DNA from: Undaria pinnatifida
Taxonomy: Eukaryota; Sar; Phaeophyceae; Laminariales; Alariaceae
Direction of reading: 5' to 3'
Length of the DNA: 64,000 nt
NCBI GenBank assembly: GCA_012845835.1
Contig: JABAKD010000025.1
Span: 24,227,923 to 24,291,922, forward strand
In this document: piece after piece, positions 34,872 to 46,601 of the stretch
Layout of the letters: each line of letters starts with the position of its first letter
How positions within the stretch are numbered: the first letter of the stretch is position 1
Made by a program: the position numbers and the translations under genes
The notes under the pieces: generated by a model
The model's input: only the letters and a program-made list of their open reading frames with translations
What the model was told of the DNA's origin: nothing
Databases searched by the model: none

Positions 34872-35716
34872 TACTGTGAGTTCTCCCTCACAATTGACAC
34901 GGCGGTGGTTACCATACAGCAGTAGCGAAACCTGTATAAAGAGATATAAAGCAGCAACACAACTCAAGCAAAAGTAACGATGTGCACACAACAGACCATA
35001 TCGGCAACAAACATCGGTATAAGCGCGCGGGGAAAAATACTGGACTGTGAGAAAACACACAACAAATTGACACCAATGATTCCTCTAACAGCAGCGACAG
35101 CAGTACAAACCCATCAGACAGCGAAATGATCAAGACAACAACAGCGGCAACAATAACAATTCTGGTCAATGGTCCATTATTCCCGAGATTGGTGATGGTG
35201 CATGTTTATTAAGATGTATCTCGCGTCGTGTGCACAACAACCCAGCTTTACATCACATCGTCCGTGCACATATTATTGCCCACATCACAACCAATTTGTA
35301 CACCGTTATCCCAGGATCAGGTTTCAACACTTTCCACGACAGCATCTTAGCTGGAGCAAATCAAGAACTTGTGGAAGTCGCTGGATCTCAACCTACTACA
35401 TATTCGAGTGTTGAAGAGTATCTCCACTTCATGTCACAGCCTTACGCATATGCTACAAACGTAGAATTAGTTGCTGCCACGCAGTTATACGGAGTAGACT
35501 TTCGAATAACTTATCACACCGAGCCTCAGCAATATCCCAACCCTCCTCCTCCAAAAGTCTGTGATATCTTATTATATTATCCACATTCTTTCCACAACGC
35601 ATCCCTCCGATATACACCTTCTGCATAAATACTTCATCATCATCAGTTAGTTGTAGTCATTCGACTTGCGTCGCCCCCGGGAGGCACGTGTCCACCTCCC
35701 GAAGGGGAACCTTGTA
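34872..35716. repeat. OTU tandem repeat, unit 3 (5' truncated)
   Basis: This starts at TACTGTGAGTTCTCCCTCAC, the point equivalent to 32071 in unit 1, so the leader and hairpin are missing. It ends at GAAGGGGAACCTTGTA, where the match with unit 1 (32915) stops. It includes the TATA doublet and the third OTU copy. Confidence 0.9.
34981..35628 (+). pseudogene. OTU-family cysteine protease, copy 3 (N-terminal frameshifts, domain open)
   Basis: The ATG at 34981 and the first 23 codons match the other copies. A two-base gain near 35048 and a one-base loss near 35128 then leave the start out of frame with the domain. The domain frame itself is open from about 35130 to the stop at 35628. It contains GDGACLLRCIS, VEEYLHFMSQ, GVDFRITYH and the strand ILLYYPHS followed by FHNASLRY, which supplies a candidate catalytic His. 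It is the only copy with both Cys and His segments in one frame. Translation would need an internal start or different splicing. Confidence 0.7.
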
Positions 35717-35959
35717 GTCTTTACCACAGCAATACCTTCCTGTTTCTTCCATCGATGGTTTTACGTTGGCAAGAGCTTCCAATATAACTAGACACATCAA
35801 CAAGAAGGGCTCAGACAACATAAAAACTAAAAATCAGGTATTATTGCCTTTCAAAGCGCACGGTGTGCCAAATTAAATTTTCATGCCTTCGCTCTTCATG
35901 ACAATGGTAATGGGAAATGATGCAAGCTGCATGTCGAGGACGAAAATTCTATTTCTTTA
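35717..35959. other. Spacer after the OTU array
   Basis: Single-copy sequence with no supported feature. Confidence 0.4.
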
Positions 35960-36340
35960 CAAGGGTATGTTAGGCAAGGTTCGGAAAGGTCTAGGTATAC
36001 CGCGGTAATCCACGGGGGGATGTGACCGAACCCGACGCTTATATACGTTACTTACGGGCCTCGATACCGTACCTAAGTTGTTCTTAGGTACGCAATTTAC
36101 GGACCTCGATGCTTCGTTAAAGTGTTAGGCACGATATAGAGGTACGCTGCTCAAACCACACCCTCGGTACAGGTAGAGCCGTCGCCGAAATACCCGGGTA
36201 AAGGTACGAGCCTGTAGACGGCCCCAACGCCTCACCCAAGTCTTGGGTATGTTTTAGGTATCTATCCCGATATATTACCTAAGTGATAGGTGCCTTGGGT
36301 ACGTTAGGTACGTTGCCGTTAACAAATACGTTTCGTTCGT
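35960..36340 (-). repeat. Degenerate TACCTAA/TTAGGTA-rich repeat, reverse block 1
   Basis: Reverse-complement relative of the 19200-20000 block: GGACCTCGATGCTTCG, GGTACGCTGCTC, CACCCAAGTCTTGGGTA, AAGTGATAGGTGCC and similar words. Confidence 0.65.
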
Positions 36341-36397
36341 GTCGTACTGAGTCACTCGTGGGAGTATGATGGCTCAAGTCCGGTAGTGCAAATATTA

Positions 36398-36545
36398 TAC
36401 ACTGTAGTCGCAAGGTGAGTTGCCGATCTTTTTCCTTAACGAGGATACACAACCCGTAATATGCGCGATTAAAGTATCACACACAGCTTCCATAGATAGA
36501 TGAGTTTCCACAAAATATTCGATCTCACAGCTGGAGCGTAATTAT
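36398..36545. repeat. Solo fold-back arm terminus, F orientation
   Basis: Only the inner end of an F arm: GAGTTGCCGATCT...CACAACCCGTAAT..GCGCGATTAAAGTATCACACACAGC, ending ATCTCACAGCTGGAGCGTA. It lies between two TACCTAA-rich blocks, without the poly-C modules. Confidence 0.75.
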
Positions 36546-36583
36546 ATTTTTTTTAAACTTTTTTACCCCCGCCTATCGTTGCC

Positions 36584-37134
36584 TTGGTCCCCAATATATA
36601 TCATTTACACGTATACTTGTCGAACACTCATCCGTACACAGCTGCGAGCTCAGATACCTTACCAAAAACGTGTACTATAATATGCAAATTACTTTTGAAG
36701 TCGTTACGACAACAAACTGACTCGAAACCGACATACAAATATTATTGCACCCGTTCACCCTGCCACGCACCCACGACACCGTGTCGCCCAAACGTACCCA
36801 ATATTGGGGAGCGTGAACAATTTGCGAAGGACCTGGTGTCAATCATGAAGGCCAATATTCACAAGGCGAGAGGGCCTACACAGGAATGACCCGGGCCAGC
36901 CGCCGAGCCAGAGGTGCTCGATGTCGCGCCCGGCAAAGACTTTCCATTTTCACTTCCTACATTGTTTACAAGATACAATGAGACATGCAGCACGTGCACA
37001 ATGTGCCGGCGGAGAGTACGGTAGCCGTTGGTGACAATGACGGGCCGAAGCATACACGACGAAAACGAGCTCGTCCGGCGTATTTAGTGGACTCTGGAGA
37101 TGCACGTTACTCTATCTCCCCAGCCTCTGGGTTT
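36584..37134 (+). pseudogene. Unrecognised coding-like relic between repeat blocks
   Basis: The frame 36584-36889 ends with REQFAKDLVSIMKANIHKAR, then a TGA. The same frame continues as PEVLDVAPGKDFPFSLPTLF until about 37017. A different frame from 36984 reads HVHNVPAESTVAVGDNDGPK and PAYLVDSGDARYSISPASGF to a TGA at about 37134. The text is protein-like but its family is unknown. Chance or a small decayed mobile-element ORF are both possible. Confidence 0.25.
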
Positions 37135-37379
37135 TGAATGCTGTGAGCCAACAAAAAATGCCCGGCATGGAAATTCAGATAAAAATAAAATTGTCGCATT
37201 TTATTTGTTGAAAGCACGGGAGATCAAGAATGCCAAAGCAATCTACTGGCACGCCCAGTTAATACATAACTGCAGGCTATGTATAAGTGATGCCAGTATA
37301 TACCGTACTAGTCCCAGGCTCTATCAAATAGAAGTTGATGTACCCGTAAGAAATCTGCTATTTACCTAGAAACGTACTC

Positions 37380-38345
37380 GTGCTCTCATGTTGGTACGGG
37401 CCTCGATAGCGGACGGACCTACGACTTGGGTACGACAGGTACGCCGATCGGATACTTAAAACCTGGGTATAAGTGTATTAGTTCACGAAATACCAGGGAT
37501 AAGGTACGACCCTAAGGACGACTTCAACGCCTCAGCCAAGTTACACCAACGATTGATGCCGATCCCGTATCCTCACCTGAGTGTTTGGTACGTTAGGTAC
37601 GGACCTCGACAACAAATCAAAGTTTTAAATACGATAAGTTGTTACTCGGTGTCCGCACTTAGATGCCTGTGTCGACACCTTATCTAAAGCTTGGATGTGA
37701 AAACAGTACGTCGACCGAATACTTCCCCAGCCATAGAGATACCCGTCGACAAGGCCCCTGAGTCTAAGCACGAGCCTGGGCACAACCTCAGTACCTTACC
37801 TAAGTACTAGGTACGACCAAGGCTAAGGTAGAGGGTCCTTTTGGGGGGGCGCTTCGTTTGCAGATAATCGGGAATCGCTCGAGCGAGTGACCCTCCTGTT
37901 ATTTTTCGGTCTTGCTCTCTTGTCGTTGTAAACCTCGCGATATATATTCACGATGGAATGGCAAGCTAAGCTGCGCAAATGCAACAACCTAACGTCTTAC
38001 TGTTAGCGAGGTACAGAGTCACTCGTGCGAGAATGATACCTACAACCCGGTACTGAACAGGGGGGTGTCCTGCCATCGTAGCCTTGGTCGTTCGTTATGT
38101 ACCGACCCCAACACCTTACCTATGCGTGACGTGCGCTAGGGGCGGACTTCGATACCTACCCGAGGGCTTGGGTAAGATAGATACGACGACCAAATACTCA
38201 ACTGGGAATAGGAATACCCGTCGAAGTGATCACCGGGTTTACGTAAAAGCCAGTGGACCACCTCAAAATTTTGCCGATGGCTGGGCACGTAGCCCGACAT
38301 CAAATACTTACTCGGGTATGAGTATACCTGACTTAAGATACATTT
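37380..38345 (-). repeat. Degenerate TACCTAA/TTAGGTA-rich repeat, reverse blocks 2 and 3
   Basis: Two stretches (37380-37840 and 38080-38340) with the reverse-complement vocabulary: TACGTTAGGTACGGACCTCG, CTAAGTACTAGGTACG, CGTCGACCGAATACTT and ATACCCGTCGA. They are separated by about 240 bases carrying the palindrome-related CGCTCGAGCGAGTGACCC. Confidence 0.65.
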
Positions 38346-39829
38346 GAATTTTTAGTTGATAGAGTGACGATCCAGTTATTTCCAAGTCTCACCAAATTTT
38401 TAGCCAACACACATCTTCGAGAGCGCAATATGACTATTTACTAACTTATGCTGAGTAGTAATAGGATGCCCACGTTCTGGCTCAGGCCCACGATGCAACG
38501 TAGAATCCTCCTTTATGTATACTCGTGGTCGAAGGGACGTTTTTGAAGTAAACTAATTGTTGGCGGAAAGCGCGCGAGCGCAAGGTTAGCAACATTCGAT
38601 GGCCATTGGCCTGGAAAAAGCATGCTAAAAAAATGAATGTTTAATCGCATTCGTGAAACGAAGCGATGACCAGCACTTGGGGTAAGAGTGAAACACAGGT
38701 GAAACAAAAGCTTATCGGAAAGGTTGCTTAAAAAAACAATCTCTCTCGAGAAAAGCACACAAAATATATAAAAAAATATAGTCTATACATTAGAATATAT
38801 ATGCAAAGTACAAAAAAAAATTGGAATGGTTTTCCTACGGAATATTGATCGTGAAACTGTATATGCGTGCGAAGCTATAAGTTTCATTATTCTTATTTAT
38901 TATTGTCTTTTTTTTCCTTGAGCGTCGATAGATTCACGTGTGTTGCGCATGGTTACCACAACGGCAATGAGAGCGTTGGACACGCCATGCGTAAAAGTTT
39001 ATGTACACCGTGATCTTGGTAGACGCACTATACTCACAGTACAGGCATATGTGGAGAGTTTTCGTAGTTGTTGTTAGATATCGGTCACACCGACGCGTTG
39101 TGTATCGGTAACAGTGGCGAATTATCAGTAAATCGCTCTGACATTCGCGCAGTGCCTAAAGCAACAACGATTGGCATGGTGCCGCAACAAGCACTTTGGT
39201 CATAAATGCCGCGATTAACCATGAGAAACGTTTATTTTGAGGTAAACATCCTCATTTTTTGTTCATTTCGGTCCATGGGCGCGCCATTGCCTAAAACAAC
39301 ACGCGCATCGACCAATCCCGTCGATTCGAGTCCAACCCGATCTATTGTTACTGTAAAGAACTGGCGTTGTACGGCGTAATTTCAGGAAACACAGTGTTTG
39401 GGTTTCCACTCGATTATCACCGTCATCGTACGATCAACACACCTCAATACACGTGTGGCTATCTACTACATACGAAGTACTACATACCACCAAAGGAGCA
39501 TAACACACCATGAACGTGGGCGAGCGAATGTTGAATCCGCCTTGGACTAGCGACGTCGCCAACCCCTTAGTGGGGACGACCCTTTCTGGATTCTAGCCGA
39601 CGCACATATACGTCGCTTTGACGAGGATTGTGTCCTATTCTGAACCCTGAACACACTATTGCCAATATTTGAAGGGTGTGTTGGGTATGGTATACCTATA
39701 CCCGGGCAAGTGATAATTGTCGTACTTATCGTGCCTGCATATTTCGCACTTATCAGCGGCCGTGCGTAGTGCACCTTAAACTATCAGGTACGTGATCGAC
39801 ATGCGCACCTCTAATGAACGTTAACCTAT
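38346..39829. other. Stretch without supported features
   Basis: AT-rich single-copy sequence. Frames of 75-81 codons on the minus strand (38513-38758, 39547-39774) carry no motif. Confidence 0.5.
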
Positions 39830-40500
39830 GTATCGTATTGAAGTCGTCCTCAAGACCGTCGCGAAATCACGGTGTTCTGTCTGCCGTTATTGCCGTATAA
39901 CCGGGAATTAATTTGCTCGCCGTACCTACAGTAGCTCAAACATTAAATAGGTATCGAGATCCGTACCTGGCATACTTCACCTTCAGTAGGGTGTGGGGGT
40001 GGGTACCATGTACATAACCAAACTTTGAGAAGGTCTCGACGTCATCTCAGGCTCGTAGCTATAATCCAGGGCAAATCGTCTACGGGTATAGGTAGGTATT
40101 GGATCGACGTACGTATCCTGCCAAAGCTTTGTTTAGGTGAGTCGTCGAGGTACGTGCACCTCATTTCAGATACGAGCAAGTACCTGTTGCGCATAAACCT
40201 TACGGTAAGTTATCGAAGTTCTGTACCTAACGTACCTAACCCATAGATAAGTAGGGTGTCGGGATTGTTCCCTATCGCACCTATGGGTTAGGTAAGCTAT
40301 TCAAGTTGCCCCTAGGCGTTTATCTGCATCCCGGCATTTTGTTCGACGGGCACACCTATACCCGGGTATGTATTCAATCGACTCACGCATTGTTCGCGAG
40401 CTTGAGGTTGTCCGCACATAAGTGCGGGTTGGAGAGCATACTGGACAAGTACCCGTGCACGTACCCACGCAAACGTCATCAATGTGATCTGCACTACTAG
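39830..40500 (+). repeat. Degenerate TACCTAA/TTAGGTA-rich repeat, forward block 2
   Basis: Same orientation as 19200-20000. Comparable runs are AGGTATCGAGATCCGTACC, GTACCTAACGTACCTAACCC, and CCCGGCATTTTGTTCGACGG followed by ACACCTATACCCGGGTA. The last of these parallels CCTGGCGTTTGGTCGACAGG at about 19850. Confidence 0.7.
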
Positions 40501-41299
40501 AACATTATCTATATTGACTGGCAATATTTATGTATTCGCTGAGAAAAGCGAACGACTGGGGGCGCCAGTAGACGCTACTAGTAACTCATTGATCACCCCT
40601 ACATGTATGTGTAACAAACGCGATTTTGTTCTTTTTGGACTTTCTGGGTGGGTGATAAACTACCAACCGCCCGGTATCCCAACGCCTGGCGCGATGGTGT
40701 TATGTTGTCTTTGTTCTTCTTGTCGGTGTATCTCGTTCGAATAGAAGCACCAGGAAGTAGTACGTGAAAATCAATGGAAGGAGCATGAAGGTACTGCTGT
40801 GTTGTGCCCACTTCAAATATGCCTTGGGAGCACTTTTTTCCGGTTCATATTCGGTCTGACTCGCAATACCTGGTATAGTCTATATATTTCAGCGTTTAGG
40901 CTGCGGCGCGTAGGGGTGAGTCACCTCTTAGCTGGTGCATGCTCACGTGCTCACAATATGTAGGCTCCCTTTCTGATGGCACGTTCAAGAAACAGCCAAT
41001 ATCATTTGGGAGGTGAAAGTCGTAACGCAGAGCCGCTGTAAAGTGTGCCAGCAGAAAGAAGAGCTTCAAATAAATATGATTTTAGGATGGTCGGCGACCT
41101 CATGCCGTTGTTGATTGATCGATTAATATGGTCAGCAGAGGTGAGAGCTGATGGTCTGGGGTGAGCACGCGGGGGCAAGCCGCTTGTGCGCCTGCTCGTA
41201 GCTCGAAAAAAAAGTTCCGCAAAATCCGACGCAAACAAGAAGAAAATGATCCATGCAAGGCACCCTCGGACAACAGTACTAACCGATACAATTCGAGGT
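40501..41299. other. Stretch without supported features
   Basis: Short frames only (86 codons at 40484-40744 on +, 102 codons at 41002-41310 on -). No motif and no repeat partner seen. Confidence 0.5.
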
Positions 41300-42840
41300 A
41301 ACAAACACATGACATATATATACTGACCTCTTTTTCATAACAAACCCCAACCCTTTCCCCCCCCCGCCCCTCCGTCCTCCGATCCCCCCCCCCCCCTTCC
41401 GCCTAGTCTGTCCAAACGCCCCACTCACAATCAAAATCGGCCTGAGTAATAAACCACCTATACGCAGTTGATACCACGTCATTATCTTTCTGACCATCCA
41501 TGACAAAGGTTTCAATTATTCCCCCCCCCCCCCCCCCCCCCCTCCAACGCTCCCTCTTTTCCGACCACCTACACGATCGCCTAGACCTAGCACCACGCGT
41601 ATAACAAGCTGCTACATATCTTTGATCTCACAGCCGAAGTGTATTTGAATATTATTTGTGACCTAAACCTCCTAACCCCCCCCCCCCCCCCTCTTGCTCT
41701 CCCTTACTCAAACGCCCCACCAAATATCAAAATCCGCCACATTAATAAACACTTCACGCACAGGATATCACCTCATTATCTTTCGAGAGCCATCCATGCC
41801 GCTGTGTTTCTCCCCCCCCCCCCCCCCTCCAACGCCCCCTCTTTCCCGACCACCTGCACGATCGCCTAGACCTAGCACCACGCGTATGACAAGCTGATAC
41901 ATATCTTTGATCTCACAGCCGAAGTGTACTTGAATATTATTTGTGACCTAAACCTCTTAAAAAATCATCCCCCCACCCCCCCTCTTGCTCTCCCTTACTC
42001 AAACGCCCCACCAAATATCGAAATCCGCCACATTAATAAACACTTCACGCACAGGATATCACCTCATTATCTTTCGAGAGCCATCCATGCCGCTGTTTCC
42101 CCCCCCCCCCCCCCCCCGCCTCGAACGCCCCCTTCTTCCCCATCACCCGCACCTTCGCCTAGACCTAGCACCACACGTATAACAAACCCCTCACCTAAAG
42201 CCCTTCCCCCCCCCCACCCCCCCCCCACCCCCCACCCCCGCCCCCACCCCCCACCCTCCCCCCCCAACCCATCCCAACCCCACCCCCTCGAACACTCCAC
42301 CCTCTCTTTACTCACTGATTGTACGACTTACCCCAGGATATACACGATAAACTGATGCATTATTTCCAAAAATGTCACATTTATCCCCTCGAAATAATGT
42401 ATAGTTTCCAGGCACACATCGAGCTGCCCCCCCCCCCCCCCCCCGCCCCCAATAATATACTGGTGCCAAAACCGTCAGATTTATCCCCTCGAAAGGATTT
42501 ATAGCTTACATGCACAAATTGCCCCTCCCCCCCCCCCCCCCCCCCCCGCCCCCCTCCAAACCCGCTCGCTTTTGATCAAAACCAGGCCCCCCCTTTCCCT
42601 TCACAGCTGTCAGATTTTGTCCCCCTCAGAAACGGGTTTTATAGTTTCCGCGCACAGACTGACTAAAATCATCCTGTTGACCCTGATAGCTACACTGTAG
42701 CTGTAAGGGGAGTCGCCGACCTATATCCTTAATGAGGACACACAACCCGTAATGCGCGCGATCGGAGTATCACACACAGCTTGCAAAGATGAGTTTCGAC
42801 GAAATCTTCGATCTCACAGCTGGAGTGTATTTTAATTTTT
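41300..42840. repeat. Fold-back arm material, F orientation, with local tandem duplication
   Basis: C-rich modules (AAACGCCCCACC, ACCTAGCACCACGCGTAT, CCGTCAGATTTATCCCCT) in F order, ending with the full inner tail GTCGCCGACCTATATCC...CTCACAGCTGGAGTGTA at 42840. A roughly 285-base module is duplicated in tandem (about 41639-41923 and 41924-42208; both contain AAATATC(A/G)AAATCCGCCAC and CCATCCATGCCGCTG). Poly-C runs are long: 41521-41542, 41813-41828, 42099-42117, 42427-42444 and 42528-42547. Confidence 0.8.
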
Positions 42841-43894
42841 ATAATAAATGTATGTGTCCCTATGCCGCATATCTTGCACAATTTTAGCAACATCTAGTAT
42901 TGGACTTATGACCCTATATGCGACCGGTTCCGGAGGGATATTGAAAACCTGTCGCTCCTAATTCATTGGTACGTGTTTCATATACAGGTATTAAAAAAAA
43001 TTAGTAGTAGTAGCCCGCAAACTGATGTGCATCGTATACCCGAGATACATCTTACCGGTGGGACCTTTGCATGCTAAATACTACAAAATACATCGATGAA
43101 CCACATGTAGAGTCTATCAGACTTATACAGAAACTATATGTTGTACGAACAACAGCTCGCAATATCTACAGGCTTTACCGGCCAAGAAACCGACAAAGTT
43201 CGGGAAGCTCTCTCGCCACAGCTTTTACGAATTAGGACTTGAAAATTAGAAGTGCTGGCCCTGACACGACGTTGCACACATTCAAACATAAAAGCATATG
43301 AAAAATTCTTAGGCTCTCTGTTTTCCGACTCGATCTCGTTGAAATATCCGCCAATAATACTCTAAAACACCAACTTTTCCAACCAACCTGTAAATGAATA
43401 TAAAAAATCTGTATGGAAGTACAAAAATACCTTTCGCCCCTGTTCCATGCGGTCATACGCTTTGTCCAAAAAGGGCCTCGAAAGAGGCTAACCCCCTTAT
43501 CATCGTAGCATTGGTCAAAAATGCTTAAGACTCCATTATTAATAGAAGGACATCGATAAAAGTTTCGTTGCGCAATTCGCCACCAATCAAGAGATATTAC
43601 CGAAACTCGATTCTCCATATATATATATATAATAAGTCAAGTATTTTCGAGAAAAAGTTGGACAAATATTAATATTGCTGTGCCCCGCTCATTTTTCGGA
43701 ATTCGGAAGTTAAGTTAAATATTGACGCGAAATTTCGAGCAATCAATAGCTAAAGCAAATAAATACTACATGGAACTCGCAAAAAAATACCAGGTATGTA
43801 TATATTATTGCCCACGTACGGGCGCCCAAACGAAATCATCATCATAAAACGGACGAAAAGTTAACAAAAATATTTAGTCTACTAGTAGTCTAGA
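42841..43894. other. Single-copy spacer between arm segments
   Basis: AT-rich. A 128-codon minus-strand frame (43232-43618) has no recognised motif and overlaps the dispersed palindrome-associated repeat near 43445-43525. Confidence 0.45.
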
Positions 43895-44022
43895 ATATAT
43901 ATATATGTGAGTAATACGCGCGATCGGAGGATCACACACAATGTTGCGAACATTAGTGTCGACCAAATCCTTGATTTTTACATTATATGTGACCTAAATG
44001 AAACTCTTCAACCCCCCCCCCC
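43895..44022. repeat. Fold-back arm, F orientation, left of the copia insertion
   Basis: Arm terminus (ATACGCGCGATCGGAGGATC, then GTGACCTAAATG) running into a poly-C tract that is broken by the copia LTR at 44023. It resumes at 51060. Confidence 0.7.
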
Positions 44023-44422
44023 TGTTTGAATACGCTTGCTGAATAACGTGTTCTGTGTAACCACGCGGCGTGCCGCTACGGCGTAGATCGAGGAGAGAAG
44101 ATAAAATACTCGTACACCGGATACCAAATACACACCAGGTGGGTCAATACCGTTCTGTCAGAGACCGTACCATATAAACCACACACAGGAGGTAAGCCGC
44201 ACCTGATTGTCACCGGCTGCACCACTCACATATATACGGGCAGTATCGTTATCATCAAAGCCCGGGTCGTATCATTAACATAATCGACTGCCCCGCGGGG
44301 GGGCAGCTCCACACTCCGAGGCATATACCGAATAATGCCTCGACACATAATACGAAACCCCAGAATATACGAAACCGCCAAATATCCGCGGACCCGTATC
44401 GAACAACCGCATACCACAAACA
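44023..44422 (-). repeat. copia 3' LTR
   Basis: Starts TGTTTGAATACGC and ends CACAAACA on the plus strand, so its ends form a short inverted repeat (TGTTTG/CAAACA). Same length as the partner at 50660. Visible differences: GGTAAGCC against GGTGAGCC, ACATAATCG against ACATCATCG, and GCGGACCC against GCGGGCCC. The purine-rich GAATAGGGGGGC (minus strand) directly abutting it is the probable polypurine tract. Confidence 0.95.
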
Positions 44423-44472
44423 GCCCCCCTATTCGGTGCTCGATACGATAGGTCCCGAACAACTTATCACCA

Positions 44473-44588
44473 ATTGCCAGGTAAAACGGCAAATCCCAAA
44501 TTCCATAATAAATCATTGCCAAGGTAAAACGGCAAGCCCAAATTCCGTCATGAAGAATTGTCAAGGTAAAACGGCAATCCCTATACCA
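44473..44588. repeat. 42-bp tandem repeat near the copia 3' end
   Basis: Two full units and a partial third beginning at 44473, 44515 and 44557. Each contains TTGCC(A)AGGTAAAACGGCAA, itself a small inverted repeat (TTGCC/GGCAA). A second pair of about 43 bases (CCGCCCGATAAC...GGCCCCCCTGTTG) lies at about 44739-44812. Confidence 0.85.
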
Positions 44589-45175
44589 AATCTCTCAATC
44601 TCCATTCCAGCAATGATCTCCCAATCTAAAGCGAGACAGTAACTATACGGGAAGGGAAAAATCCAACAAACAAGAGTATGTATGCTGGTAAAATCCTCAA
44701 CCAAAACCAATAACACCGTCTTCACTAAAAATAGCATTCCGCCCGATAACAACGGCCCCCCTGTTGTGCAAAAATATCACACCGCCCGATAACATCCGGC
44801 CCCCCTGTTGCGTACTCTGGGCGAGTAGGACAACAGAACGTGCCTGACATATATAGGGCATCTCAAATCGAACTATAACAGCCCCCCTGCTATTAAGAGG
44901 TGCTCACCACGGGAGCATGCAAAAGGCAATGATTGCATCTGAATTCAAAAGTACTAAGGATACTAGTAATTTTGGGTCCCCTGTACGTTGTGCATACTTA
45001 ACCAATAGCCAACGTGTACGGCACGATTCATCAAGACCATCGGCATATCTTACTGGCGTGTTAACCTTACTCGACGCATGAGTACATCCCAATACTTTCT
45101 CCAATTCCCTAAAAATAACTTCTCCGTTCCACTCACCCACCCCCAATACCCGAAGAAATAAATAAATGCAAGAAA

Positions 45176-46076
45176 TCACCACAAATTCATCACAAAGTTG
45201 CGGTGAAAACGAAACGCCTCCGTGTGCAAAGGCTTGGTGAGAAAATCAGCATGCTGCAGTGTCGACGCTACGTGGACAACCTCAAACTCCCCGTTAGCAA
45301 CACGTTCCCGCAGGAAGTGATGACGGACATCAATGTGCTTACTGTTGGGAGTGGTCACAGGGTTTTTCGCCAAATGTATCGCCCCCTGGTTATCTTCCTT
45401 CACCGTGGTACACCCAACATCGCGGTCCGGGAAAATAAAACTCCAGAGATACCGCATGAAAATCGTCTCGCGAAAACCCGTGGTCATCGCCACATACTCT
45501 GCCTCCGTAGACGAAAGCGTAACGGATTTCTGCGTCCTAGAGTAGAACGATACACAGGCACCAGCACACATGATAACTCCACCAGATACAGACCTTCGGT
45601 CATTGGCCTCGTGCGCATAGTCCGCGTCCACGTACAACTCCAGCTGAACTCCATCACTCAGACCCCTCTGAAAAGTAATACCGTAAGTACTCGTCGATTT
45701 GATGTACATCACGATGTGCAGCGCTGCCTGCCAATGAAATAACTTTGGCGCTGCAGAGTACCTTGCCACCGCTCGAACCGCGTTAAGGATGTCCGGGCGG
45801 GTCTGGTTCGCCAGCCACATCAAATGCCCTACCAACGACCGAAAAGGCTCATCAACGTCTGGTTCATCGTGGTCAAACACCTCAAGCTTTAGGTCAACCA
45901 CCGCAGGGATGCTCTTGCCGCGAGTGACACCAAACTTCGCTACGGTGCTTTCAGCGAAAACCTGCTGTGATATCGTCAACTTCCCTGCATCTCAGTCTCG
46001 AGAAAATTGGCAACCTGCGTACCACCGCAACTCCCCCAGGTTGTTGATAGGAACGAACTGGTTCAGGTCTTCACAA
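45176..46076 (-). pseudogene. copia RNase H region of pol
   Basis: The main frame is 45176-45979, preceded in the same frame by NQFVPINNLGELRWYAG and a TGA at 45992-45994. Conserved features include YVDADYAHE, SVTLSSTEAEYVAM, KEDNQGAIHLA and SKHIDVRHHFLRERV, which hold the acidic residues expected of copia RNase H. The end (HRNFVMNLW) is the C-terminus of the polyprotein. It is disconnected from RT by a frameshift at about 46080-46090. Confidence 0.85.
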
Positions 46077-46094
46077 AACTTGTGACACCTACTC

Positions 46095-46601
46095 TTAAGC
46101 CCCATCGCTTAATATGTCATCCACATGCATTACTAATACGATAGAAACGGCCCCCGCTTCAACCAAACGCATAACACACGCATCAGCCTCACACTGCTCA
46201 AAACCAAGACCCCTCATGCCGCGTACCAAGTGATGGTGCCATTGCCGCGACGCCTGCTTCAAACCATACAGGCTGCGGCACAACTTAACCACCTTACCGG
46301 ACATCGACCCGCACCCCTTGGGGAGGCGCATGTAGACATCCTCACTTAGCTCTGACTGGACAAACGCCTGCTCGGCATCAAAATGGCATAAATCCAATTC
46401 CAACTCGCACGCTATGGCAGCCAGCCAACGAATACTCGCAACTGATGGGCACGGGGAATACGTCTCGAAATAATCAACGCCTGCACGCTGCCCGAAGCCC
46501 CGCGCTACCAGCCTGGCCTTTGCTCGCACTACTCTACCAAATTCGTTGACCTTCCAAGAATAAACCCACTTAGCAGAGATTACGTTGATGCCGTTTCGTT
46601 G
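46095..46601 (-). pseudogene. copia reverse transcriptase region of pol
   Basis: The frame opens right after the TAG at 46602-46604 with NGINVISAKWVYSWKVNEFG. It continues through KARLVARGFGQ, GVDYFETYSP, CHFDAEQAFVQSEL, YMRLPKG, LYGLKQASRQWH and HVDDIL. The last is the catalytic (Y/H)VDD box. This is RVT_2-type RT. The frame stops just after the catalytic box (SDGA then TAA). The downstream part continues in another frame, so a one-base shift lies near 46080-46090. Confidence 0.9.

Noticed and set aside
44473-44588. CRISPR-like direct repeats
   Set aside because: Units are contiguous, without unique spacers, inside a eukaryotic retrotransposon.
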